Below, piece by piece: positions 47,101-57,330 of a DNA stretch of 64,000 bases. The DNA comes from Zygnema cylindricum (Eukaryota; Streptophyta; Zygnematophyceae; Zygnematales; Zygnemataceae). Positions within the stretch are counted from its first letter, which is position 1; the number at the start of each line of letters is the position of its first letter. The position numbers and the translations under genes were made by a program. Under the pieces are notes generated by a model. It was not told the DNA's origin, did not search any database, and saw only the letters and a list, made by a program, of their open reading frames with translations. The stretch is from the NCBI GenBank assembly GCA_037447655.1, contig JBBHKE010000028.1, positions 38,572 through 102,571 on the forward strand, written 5' to 3'.

Positions 47101-50100
47101 ACATGCTTGCTCTTCAAATTTTCCCGCTCCGTGAGCTTTTTAAAACGGTGTGAGAGGAGATATAAGGGAAGAGAGGGGGGGGGGGAAGAGGCACACGGAG
47201 GTCTTCTTTGAAACTAGCGGATGCAAATGCATCTTTGGTACACGTTGTATAAGAGGTGGGAAGGGAGGTTGGCGGAGAGAATGACGTAACTTGTTAAAGA
47301 CAGATGGGGGTCCAAAGATCTCCTGGATGCGTAGTCGGGGCGGGAAAGTGAGATTAAGGGAACTTGTTTGACATGAAATGGGAGTTGGATAGATATTTAT
47401 CTTTCAGTATGTAAGACAGGAGGGGAGGGCTGAGAGAGGAGGTGGGGAAGAAAGGGACCTTATTTGACATCCTATGGAACGTGGTTGTAGATCTATCAAA
47501 GGTAACACTCTTACCGGGAGTATTCCACCGGAGATTGGAAACCTCGCAGAACTGCAACTTTTGTAAGTATAAAAAAAAAAATGATTGGAGTATTGATTAA
47601 CGGATAAATAAAACACACACAATAAATAGTTCTGAATATTGCATGTTTTTATTTTTTTTGTGAAAGTTGAATAGTGGGAGGGGGTTAGTTGTGTCGGGGT
47701 GGTTTCGAGCAATGGTGGTTTCTATATTTTTTAAGTGTTATTTTTTTGTCTTTTCCTAAGAAAACAACACTTAAAAAAATCCTTATCGATGGATTTCTCA
47801 TATCATCTATAAGACCATAACCGTAGACCTCAACCTTAGACATTAAGTTTGAAATGATTGTGAAAAAAAAAAAATGTTAAAAGACTATTGGAAAATATCG
47901 AATCGGTATGAAATTTCAACATTTCCACTTCCATTTGCATTCGTTTGCTTTTGCACTCCCCCTTGCCCCTCCGCCCTCTCTTTTCCTCCATTCCTTAATT
48001 GATTACTCTAATTCAATTGACGCATATTCTAATTATGTATGTTTTTATTTATTTGAAGTCAAACATGAATCCAACGAAATCTAGTCCCAACTTCCTAACA
48101 TATTTAAATCTCAAATAAAGATGAAAATAATATAATTTTTTGAAGAAGGTTTTGAAATTTACTAAGAAACCATGAAAATAATGAAATCAAATGATTTGTG
48201 TTAGATCACTTCCCCATTTACGGAAATACATGTATAGTCTATGATGTTTCTATTTGTAGTCTATGTCTCCCCATCCCATTGGCCTCCTCTCCCTTCACAT
48301 AGGTCGTTGTAAAGGAAAAAGATACAAAAATATACTCACAATAGCACTTATTGAAAAATCCCCTCCATAGTGCAATGTTTACCATACGGATCTCATTACT
48401 ATCTCCTCCCCTTCCTCGACCTCACCCTTGCCCTGAAATCAAAATAGCAAAAGAGTTTTGTTGACATTGTGTTCGCCTGGCTGTTGGTCGGTGGCAGATT
48501 CCTAAACAACAACGAACTTAGCGGAAGCATTCCAGCCTCTGTTGTGGGAATGACATCCATAACAGAATTGTAAGACATGACACTATGGCTGTGTCATATT
48601 TCAATCATCTTCTTGAAATTGGACACATGACAATATGGTTTTGTTATATTTCGACCATTTTCTTTGATGTCGACATATGGCAGTATAGTTATATTGCATT
48701 TTGAAAGTTACTTTTCTGTTTATCAACAAATTTTCTTAAATGTTTGACATATGTTAGTATGGTTACGTTTTGATTGTTGACTTTATGTTGATGGTTTAGG
48801 GCGGCATTGTGGGGTTTGGCGAAATGTCAACTGGTGAAATAATAGCCTTTTGATATCCATTTTCTGCATTCTTACTTTCTTGCTTCGAAATTGATATCCA
48901 TTTCCTACATTCTTTGTTATTTTCATTGGTTTTGCCAATTACAATGGTTTGTTTCTTTGTTCCTTTATTAAAGAGTTAAATTAAATAATTTTTCGTGTTT
49001 TTATTCTTGTCATCCAGGAACTTTCACATTTACATGATAATAAACTGGTTTTGTTTGGTTCATGTTATTTTTTCATTTATTTAAATCGCATGTTTATCGG
49101 AAAAATTAAATGACACAATGTTGGTGATAAGAATATGTTACATAGTTTTCGACTTTTTCTTACCTGAATTTCTAGTCATTAATTTGTCACCTTGTCAAAC
49201 GGGCAATACATTTGTAGTAATTATCTAATTAAATTCTGGCATCAAATTTTTTGCGATATGAACGGATAAGAGCGAGTCTTTTTTATGCTTATTGTATATG
49301 ATTGAATGTGCATGCCGTTATTATCATTTTTGTTTGTTTGACGCTTTTATCGCGGATATTGACGGCTTATCAAGGTGGTTTTTTTCTCTAAATTGTGAAC
49401 CATACTTGCAGTTTAATTGAGGAAAATTACTTCACCGGACCGATTGCTAAATCAAATGATCACCCAGCGTGCTACGAGGTGCACTCCAATTGCCTCTTTT
49501 TTGAGTCAAATCCAGATGGCTGTGACATCGGAAATCAACGAGCTTTAAGCGAATGTCAAGCTTTTTGCAACGCCACGTCAGAAGTGGGGCCTTGCGCGGG
49601 AGCTGGTATTTGCTCTAAAGGCTCAAGTACAGCAAGTACATGTGCATGCTACGAAGGATACAATAATCAGACAAACGAGTTTGTTTGTGAAAGTAAGTCT
49701 TTCCTTAAAATGCAAATTTTGTATTCAATGAAGTAATAGCAGATGATAGTAGTTTTGGCATTTTTGGGTACTTCCATGCATATTGTTTACAAATAACAAA
49801 CTTGTTGTAGTATGTGTATGGCATGTAATTTTAATCACCACTTTTTACATATGAACTAAGTATAATAACTTTTCGAGCCACGAGTTTGTAATCCGTTGAT
49901 CGAGATGTTTGCTGAGACGAGCTTAAGTAGTTATGTCGAATTGGAAAAATGGACAAATTTATGAACTAGTGAAGCTCAATCACTCACCATACCAGTTATG
50001 ATATGTAGAGAGATAAATGCTGTGTCACACTCCGAATATCTGAAAAGTTGTCGTAAACAAATAGTCTAACCAAGAATGAAAACCTTAGAACTGGTAAGCA

Positions 50101-51099
50101 TTAATATCGTTATGGAGCTTGAAAATAAAATTGATGATGAAATTTTTTTTTTTACCAAATTAGATATTCTAATTGCAATTTGGAATTATAATTTCTGTAT
50201 ACCACATTCCTCTATTTTCGTCTTTTCTCCCCGCCCCCCTCTCCCCTTTTCACTTTGGTCACTTGCGAGGCACTTCGGCCGGTATGCATTTACACCTCCG
50301 AGTTTCATTAGGTGGATGTCGGATACAATTAAAAAATACATGAGAGAACTAAGCATGTGTAGGAAATGTAAACACAATGCAAGTTACGAGTTTCTAATCT
50401 AACACACAGGAATGTGAAGTGGATCCTGGAGCTTCACTACCACCTCTTGTTCTCTCCCCACCACCTCCTCCACCTTCCCCCCCACCACCTCCTCCACCTT
50501 CACCCCCACCACCTCCTCCACCTTCACCTCGTCCACCCCCCTCCAGGTCATCACCTCCACCCCCCCGCAAGTCACCTCCTCCACCTCGTCCCCCATCTCC
50601 TCCACCTCCACCTCCGTGCCGAGCTGCACCTAATCCTTTGGTGAATAGGGCACGTAATAGACGAGTCTTCCAGACCACTAAGAACTCATCGTGTACAAAT
50701 TGCAGTGCAAGCAATATCGTGGACGGCAAAATTCCTCCTAATGGAACTTTTTCAACCTCCGAATGTACGGCAACTGAAATCCAATCGCCCATACCATATG
50801 TGGTGATCGACTTGGCCCAGGTGTTTTGCATCCAGCATGTGCTGTTGTATAGCCGATCGGACAATAATCCGCAAGTTGTTAATGAATACTTCAATTATGT
50901 TGAAGTTTGGCTTAGCACTGTTAGCCAATATTTTGTCACTGCTGCCCAATGTGATCCATCAAATGTGTACACCTACGCAAAAAACGGAACTGCATATCCA
51001 CTGCGAAAGAGTTGTCGAGGAATGGCGGCTCGTTGGGTGTGGGTTCGAACGCGTAAAAACACACAGTTAACTTTGTGTGAAGTGGAGGTATATGCGTAA
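44175..51099 (+). CDS. Secreted LRR / Cys-rich / extensin-rod / F5/8-type C (fucolectin-like) protein
   Basis: Proposed exons: 44175-44274, 44572-44674, 46473-46544, 46766-46837, 47491-47562, 48498-48569, 49412-49692, 50420-51099; phases all agree, about 483 aa. Residues 1-22: signal peptide (MAAAFSIAAMLLLACHV). An LRR N-terminal cap ends CDEEGRVVG. Four 72-nt phase-2 exons each encode one 24-residue plant-type LRR (e.g. NTLTGSIPPEIGNLAEL), and a partial repeat (ENYFTGPI) opens exon 7, followed by a Cys-rich EGF-like segment (CAGAGICSKG...CACYEGY). The last exon has an SPPPPPP rod (about 265-323), extensin-like, then a C-terminal domain (about 332-482: NIVDGK, YVVIDLAQVFCIQHVLLYSR, LTLCEVEVYA) typical of F5/8-C/fucolectin galactose-binding folds. 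It would be an extracellular wall protein resembling LRX plus a lectin. The final acceptor (aag|TG, 50419) is weaker than the cag at 50409, which would give a stop. Confidence 0.72.
44764..45720 (+). repeat. 50-bp minisatellite in intron 2 of the LRR gene, about 18-19 copies
   Basis: Unit GCTCCATGTATTGTCTGTTG, AAATGATTTCGCACTGAATT, TTATTCTGAA repeated head-to-tail with scattered point changes. It is preceded by a shorter run of GCACTGAATGGC units (44711-44760). Non-coding; minus-strand frames through it are artefacts. Confidence 0.93.
46200..46544 (+). repeat. Duplicated LRR-exon segment, copy 1
   Basis: About 345 bp including LRR exon 46473-46544 and its upstream intron matches 47215-47562: shared TTTGGTACA, AACTTGTTAA, TGGGGGTCCAAAGAT, GGGAAAGTGAGA and the exon with CCGSAGATTGGA. 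It shows that the LRR array grew by duplication of exon plus flanking intron. Confidence 0.75.
47215..47562 (+). repeat. Duplicated LRR-exon segment, copy 2
   Basis: Partner of 46200-46544, containing LRR exon 47491-47562. See that entry. Confidence 0.75.
49019..49060 (+). pseudogene. Decayed LRR exon in an intron
   Basis: After a good acceptor (ATCCAG) the sequence AACTTTCACATTTACATGATAATAAACTGG resembles the start of an LRR exon (frame ELSHLHDNKL), but it is shifted relative to the gene's phase and runs into non-coding sequence. Probably a lost LRR unit. Confidence 0.4.
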
Positions 51100-51719
51100 G
51101 GCGGATGTTATTACCCTGAAGGAAAGCTCTAGATGTTGAGGTAGAGGACAGTGAAGTTGGCAGGATAAGTGAAAATCAACAATTTTAAAGGTCTAGTGAC
51201 GTGTGGGTTGAGAAATGTAAGTTAAACATGGACATCAGGTGAAATAAATGGCTAGTGTTGTCGTTTAATGCGTAGGGTAGTACGTTTTTCTTGGACGAAA
51301 ACAGGTTTTCGGGTTTTGTGTTTGAAGGATAACAGTTTTTTGGGTTTTGTGTATGTCGTGCAGCCAATTATGTGTTTCCAGAGTGATTGATGCTTTATGT
51401 TTTAGTGGGCGACAAACATTTCGATTGTTAAGGCCATAAAGTTTGTTAGATGGGTTTTATAGTGATGTATGTCGCAAAGAGTATTTTTAATACATAAGTG
51501 GTAATCATGGGAATCATTTTTTGGCTTTTTCAATGTGGAGTTTTTTTTTCTTAATGCTTTTTTTTGTGAAGTCATTAAGCTTTATTGATATCATCGCCTG
51601 GTGAAAATGTTGAAGTTATGAGACCACATTTAGCAAGAGTAAGCAAATGGAAAATTTTGTATTGCATGGTAAAAATTTCTTCGTGCCCTTGTATAAGCCA
51701 AAATTTTATGCTCCAGTGG

Positions 51720-52500
51720 GAAGTGGAGAAATCGTTATAGAGCTATATCTACAATCAAGGAATAATAGTTATCATTAAAACTTTTTTCTATCTCATACAA
51801 TTATATCCATCATGGTAAAGTTGTCCCTATCACCGTAAAGTTATGTCGATCATCATATGAGTTTTATATATCATCAGACAGTCATATCTACCATTATAGA
51901 GTTATATTTGTCATCACAGATTTGACTTATATCTGTGTCATTAGTGTTATATATGTCATAATAGATCTATATCTGTCATCATATTGTAAAGTTATATTAA
52001 ACATTTTAGAGATGTGTTTATAATCATAATTCAATTTCAATTATCTTCAATTTATATCTTTCATTTTGAAGCTATACCTAACGTCATCCAATTGAGTGAA
52101 GTTTATCTTGAAAGAGCTATACATACAATCATATATTTGCACATCATTGAGTTGCATTTATCATCATAGAGTTTAATCTTGTCTATCATAGTAAAGCTAA
52201 GATTTATATACCATCATGCACTTGTAACTGTCATCTTGGAAGTGAGTTGTATTTATCAACATAGAGGTTTATCAATCACCATACATTAATCTTTATCGTC
52301 ATACAGTTGAGCTATATCCATTATCTGATAGTGACTTGTATCTATAATCATACAGTTACATCTATCTATCATTACATAATAGTATGTATCATCATGGAGT
52401 TTATTTATATTTACCATCATAGAGTTATATCTATCATTCTAGTTTGAATTCTATCGACGCATAGTAACTTTATCATCTTAGATTTGTATATATCTTCATT
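51720..52500. repeat. Degenerate CATCATAGAGTTATATCTA tandem repeat, 3' flank
   Basis: Irregular copies of a unit near 20-30 bp with TCATCATA and GTTATATCTA cores follow the LRR gene. The first part is duplicated with the last exon at 54955-55290. No gene seen. Confidence 0.7.
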
Positions 52501-52789
52501 GGGTCGATTAATATTTATCAGTAAAGTTCTACCTCCTCCCAGCTGCGTGGAGCCCTTACATTTTCCCTCGGTCATTATTGCAAGAATTGACAACATAAAA
52601 CACACACAATATTTTATGCATGGAATTATATTTTGGTTGTTAATATACGTAGACCTATGTACTGAATACATAAAACCAAAGTTCGCAACAAACACTTTCA
52701 GATAATTTTTCTTTTTACATACCTCCAAAAAACGAGATAAAATTTACATACCTCCAAAAAAACCGATAAAAAACGGAGATGGCCTCTTA

Positions 52790-53262
52790 GACCTCCTTAG
52801 AATTTGCCGATTCGACCCTTGTTACACTTTCTTCACATGGCCACGTCTAACGACAACAGTCACATGGAAATTAGAATTTATGGTAGACAATCACCGTAAA
52901 CCATCAACAAACTTCTTCCTAAAAGGGTCCATCCGAGAGTCCCCTCTAACGTTCCCAAGACACGGCCTCAGTCATTTGAGGTGGCTCCATACTTGGCCAT
53001 TTTTCGGCCACTAAAACCTGAGAGGAGACTCCGGGAAACTTTTCGGTGAGACGAAAGGGGCCGTAAACTCGATATAGTTTCTCCTTAAAGTATAGCCGGC
53101 AAAGATTCTGGGGCAAATCTTAGGCGCCAATGTTGCCTCCCTCGGTGTTGACTCTACATAAGCGGTTGCATGACATAAATGGTGAATTTTTGGTTTCCTT
53201 CCACTTCCCAATTCTTCAGGTGTTTTGTGTCCGGAGACCAAAGTGAGTCTCCAGTTAAAAAT
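52790..53262 (-). pseudogene. copia integrase C-terminal fragment
   Basis: On the minus strand from about 53230: GHKTPEELGSGRKPKIHHL, then AYVESTPREA, APKICPRIFAGYTLRRNY. This is the conserved end of the copia integrase core (KTPYELWxGRKPxVSHL, CIFLGY). It belongs to a different copia lineage from elements 1-3. No adjacent RT in the same frame; cut on the right by the MITE at 53266. Confidence 0.7.
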
Positions 53263-53265
53263 GTA

Positions 53266-53464
53266 CACCGCCCATCGTTATTAGTGTTAAAAAAAAAAAA
53301 GTGTAAAAGCGAAATTATAATTAATAATACTAATTAAGTGCAAGGTGGCATGGCAGATTTTGGTCCACTTCCTTAAATAATGTTGTTAACTCTATTTTGT
53401 AATTTTTGGCCAAAAAAAGTCGCAACCAAATTAGTGTTATCAACACAAATAACAATGGGCAGTG
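53266..53464. mobile_element. MITE, 199 bp
   Basis: TA|CACCGCCCATCGTTATTAG...AAATAACAATGGGCAGTG|TA. The termini remain mutually complementary at a changed position (GCCCAT/ATGGGC instead of GCGAAT/ATTCGC). Confidence 0.86.
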
Positions 53465-53662
53465 TAGTTTGCCGCAGGGATTGCGGTCAACACACAATAA
53501 AATTCTGCTTCCAAAACACGGAAACATAGCCCGAGCCATTTTTTTTTAGAGTTTAATTTTTTTGTTCGTTTAATACACCACTTTTTAGAAAATAAGACAC
53601 GGTATACTGTTGCCTTGTTCACCACTCTTTGTAATACCCCTCAAAAACTACAAATTCAATCT

Positions 53663-53686
53663 TCCTCTCTCTCTTTCTCCCCCTCT

Positions 53687-53745
<59 letters not shown>

Positions 53746-53755
53746 TCTCTCCACC
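53663..53755. repeat. CT microsatellite
   Basis: (CT)n of about 45 bp with flanking CCCTCT units, directly upstream of the duplicated proline-rich exon. Confidence 0.95.
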
Positions 53756-54325
53756 CCCCCCGCAAGTTGCCACCACCCCCCCGCAAGTCACCTCCTCCAC
53801 CTCGTCCACCCCCCCCCCCCATCTCCTCCTCCTCCACCTCCGTGCCGGGCTGCACCCTCTCCTTTGGTAAATAGGGCACTAAACAAACGAGTGTTCCAAA
53901 CCACTATGGACTCAGATTGTCTAAATTGCAATTCAACGAATATCGTGGACGGCAAAATTCCACCAAATGGAACTTTTTTGACCTCCGAATGTACGAAAAC
54001 TCAAGTTCAACCGTCCATACCATATGTGGTGATTGACTTGAGGCAGGTGTTTTGCATCCAGAATGTGCTGGTGTATAGCCGATCTGACAATAATCCGCAA
54101 GTCGTGAATGAATACTTTAACAATGTTGAAGTTTGGCTAAGCACGGTTAGCCAATACTTTGCCACTGCTGCCCAATGTGATCCATCAAACGTGTACACCT
54201 ACGCAAATAATGGAACCGCATATCCACTGCAAAAGAATTGTCGAGGAATGGGCGCTCGTTGGGTGTGGGTTCGAACGCGTAAACAAACACAGTTAACTTT
54301 ATGTGAAGTAGAAGTGTATGCGTAA
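53756..54325 (+). CDS. Duplicated terminal exon: Pro-rich linker remnant plus F5/8-type C domain
   Basis: Homologous to 50565-51099, with the homology extending through the 3' flank (to about 55300 versus 52020). The lectin-like domain is fully open (NIVDGKIPPNGTF, YVVIDLRQVFCIQ, YSRSDNNPQVVNEYF, WVWVRTRK, LTLCEVEVYA then stop). In the stretch compared by eye most differences from copy 1 are in third codon positions. The proline rod is short and frameshifted: a 12-C run changes the frame so that upstream codons read His/Leu/Val. No LRR or signal peptide precedes it. It may be an alternative last exon of the LRR gene, part of a separate gene, or a recent pseudogene. Confidence 0.55.
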   Translation, partial: PPASCHHPPASHLLHLVHPPPPSPPPPPPCRAAPSPLVNRALNKRVFQTTMDSDCLNCNSTNIVDGKIPPNGTFLTSECTKTQVQPSIPYVVIDLRQVFCIQNVLVYSRSDNNPQVVNEYFNNVEVWLSTVSQYFATAAQCDPSNVYTYANNGTAYPLQKNCRGMGARWVWVRTRKQTQLTLCEVEVYA

Positions 54326-55300
54326 GGCGGATTTTATCACTCTGTTGTTGAAATTCGCATATGAATGGAGGAAAGGTCTAGATATTGATGAAGAAGACCT
54401 TAAAGCAAGTAGGACCTTAAAGCAAGGGAAAATCGACGAAGGTCTTAAAAGGTATAGTGAAGTATGGGTTGAGAAATTAAACCACGAACATCAGATGAAA
54501 TTAACGGCAGTGTTGTTGTGTAGTGCGCAGGGTAGTATTTTATTCTTCGACGAAAACAGGTTTTCGGGTTTTTGTTTGAACGACAATAGCTTTTTGGATT
54601 TTTTCTCTATCGTGTAGCCAATTATGTTGTTTCCAAAGTGATTGATGCTATGTTTTAGTGGGGGACAAACATTTGTCAAATTGTCAAGGGCATAAAGTTT
54701 GTTTGATGGGTTTTATAGTGATGTATGTTGCAATGGGTATATATAATGAAAATATACGTCTTCATAATGGGAATCATTTTTTGGATTTTTCAATGTGGAG
54801 TTTTTTTTTCTTAATGCTTTTTCTTTGATAGAAATTGAGCTTTATCGATGTCATCGCCTGCTGAAAATGTTTAGGTTATGATCCGACATTTAGTAAGAGT
54901 AAGCATATGGAAAGTTTTTTATGCATGGGAAACATTTATTCGTGCACTTTGAACAAGTCAAAATTTTATGCCCCTGTGGGAACTTTATAGACCATTATAG
55001 AGTATATCTACCATCAAGGAATTATTGTTATCATTAACCCTTTTTCTATCTCATACAGTTATATCTATCATGGTAAAAGTGTACCCATCACTAAAAGTGA
55101 TATCGATCATCATATAGTTGAGTTATATATGTCATCTTACAATCATATCTAACATCATATAGTTATATCTACCATCACAGAGTTACATTTGTCATCACAA
55201 CTTCGACATATATCTTTCTTCTCTGTTATTTGTGTTATCATAGATCTATATCTATCATCATATAGTGTAGTTGTGTTTAACATTGTTGAGATGTGTTTAT
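54326..55300 (+). repeat. Duplicated 3' flank of the LRR/lectin gene
   Basis: Aligns with 51100-52020: GCGGAT, GTTGAGAAAT, GACGAAAACAGGTTTTCGGG, TTTTTTTTTCTTAATGCTTT and the CATCAT repeat. The small open frame 54318-54617 is not conserved in the other copy and is not called. Confidence 0.8.
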
Positions 55301-55379
55301 TGAAGGAAACAAAGCAAGCCAAATAAACACATACAACACAAATGATATGTTCCTCCAAAACTCCAAGTTTATTGTTCTT

Positions 55380-57330
55380 TGCATATTGTTATTGGCTCAA
55401 CTCAATGTCTCCGTTCCTCCTCGTGAATCTGAATTCCCACAATGTGTTGTGCATCCCTTAAATCTATAATTCTAAAGTGTTTTCGAAATTCAATCTTTAA
55501 TTCTCCAAGTAACTCTAAGTTGTGAGAGATGGAAATGAAGTCATCGACGTATACACTAAGAATTATCATGTCCCAACCTTCTCCTAGAATATACACTCCA
55601 CAATCAGCAATAAGCCTCTTAAATCCCAAAATTAGGGTGAAGTTCCATTAGATGAAAAGTGAGGTTGTTTACAAAAATTCGGACCTCTCCGTACTACGAC
55701 GTACCTCATATTTTGTTTTTATTCGGAAAACAACATTACTGAGAAACTTGCCAATATTCTCCAAAAGTTTGGGAGTTAATAATGGTCGTTGGATGGTTTT
55801 TCGCGAAGCATTCGCTTGGAAAATTTTTGTAATTGGTGATGTACCTCGCGAGGTACATCACCAAATAAAAAAAAATTGAGCCGCGACACGTTGGATAATG
55901 TACATACGTGTCAATATGTCAACCAACGGAAATCAAAAAAATTTGCACACGATATACACATTAAAAAATACACCAAAAAATATAAACGAAATCTCGTAGC
56001 GCACTTTTGTCACACAATTTTTGAAAGCGCCCATTCGTCACACTATTTTTGGCAGCGCTCATTCGTCACGCGTAAAAATAGGAACCCTAAAAAAATGAGG
56101 TGGTATTTGACAAGGCGTCTGCAAAGAGTACAAAAGTTGTGTTGCACGATGACCAGGTACCCACATGCATGGTACATCAATGAAGATTTTTGGTCGGTGT
56201 GAAAATTATTGACCATTTGCAATATCCAATCCATAGCTACGTGGCACCCTTTTTTTGCGAACACGTGCATTACAGACTCTGCGAATGGAACTTCGTTCAA
56301 ATTGTCGCATACTGTAATGTTGGCCGTTATTGGCCGTACGATTACAGAATGTCCTTATGGAACTTCACCTTTAGTAAAACCTTGTGAAGTTTATGGTTCC
56401 ATGTTCTCGGTGCCTCCTTCAAACCATTGTAAGCCTTCCACAACCCCTATACCTTATCATTCTTTCTATGAACTCTTTGTGGAATTTTTATATACACCTC
56501 CTCTAATTCACCATTTAAAAAGGCTGTCTCTACGTCCATCTATTGAATGTAGATTCCTTCCGCCGCTGCCATTGCAATAATTGCGCGTAATGAATCGAAC
56601 TTAACTACAGGGGCAAATGTCTCTAAATAGTCAATACCTTCCTTCTACAAGAAGCCCTTACATACTAACCGTGCCTTATACTTAAGAATTTCTCTTAAGG
56701 CTCCCATCTTTGTTATAAAAACCCACTTTGAGTCTATCGCCTTCTTACCAACCAGTAAGTCTTCTTTTTTCAAAACACCCATTTGCTTTAACATAATTAA
56801 ACTCCATTATGAACGCTGGTTTCCACTTCTCCTCCCATCAGTCCGAGTCTCGAGCCTCATGACACAATTGAGGATATGTCAAACGATTTTGTGTAATTGC
56901 CTTTCGTAAGAGGAATGACTTCGCCCTCGCTTCTCTAATTTCGGAAATTGCCCTCTGGTAAGTGATTTGCTTTTTGTATGACTGTCTTTGTGAAAATTGT
57001 TCCAGTTCCTTCCCTTTTATTGATCTCTTACTTCTCCGTATATCCTCTACAAATTCTTTATCCGAATCATTGCTCTAGATCTTATCATCATCCTCATTCT
57101 TCAGTGGTGTCTTTTCCGATAACACGTTGTTAGTGCCAGTAGGTGATTCTCTAATGACCTTGTTTTCTTGTGACTATTACGAGTGATGTTAGGTGTTAGA
57201 AATTTCTCTAAAGTTTTCACTACAGATCGCACCTTTTTCTCTGCCCCTACCTCCATCAAAACTTCTTCCTTTTCCTCCTCCTCTCGTGTAAATTTCTCAT
57301 AATGACTCACCTCCTTATAATCTTGTGCCC
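55380..57330 (-). pseudogene. copia RT relic interrupted by a Harbinger-like element
   Basis: Minus strand from about 56730: [72 protein letters not shown], then an insertion (56370-55635), then GFKRLIADCGVYILGE, LSVYVDDFI (intact YVDD), DLRDAQHIVGIQI. Upstream to 57330 an acidic/basic linker is readable (EEEEKEEVLMEVGAEKK). Stops and frameshifts abound. A lineage distinct from elements 1-3. Confidence 0.8.
55635..56370. mobile_element. PIF/Harbinger-like non-autonomous element B, 736 bp
   Basis: Flanked by TTA on both sides (55632-55634, 56371-56373). Termini GGGTGAAGTTCCATTAG and TATGGAACTTCACCT. Homologous to element A at 41884-42611. A perfect 32-bp palindrome at 55833-55864 occupies the central position where A has a different hairpin. 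Inserted into the copia RT relic, whose codons resume on both sides. Confidence 0.85.

Noticed and set aside
50394-50894. Minus-strand Gly-rich open frame
   Set aside because: Antisense shadow of the SPPPP rod; plus-strand frame has domain homology and a duplicated, conserved copy.
54318-54617. Small open frame downstream of the duplicated lectin exon
   Set aside because: The homologous region after copy 1 (51100-51400) does not preserve the frame; it is 3' flank.
57101-57310. Lys/Glu-rich small ORF as a host gene
   Set aside because: Lies in line with the copia RT relic on the same strand and fits the pol linker before RT.
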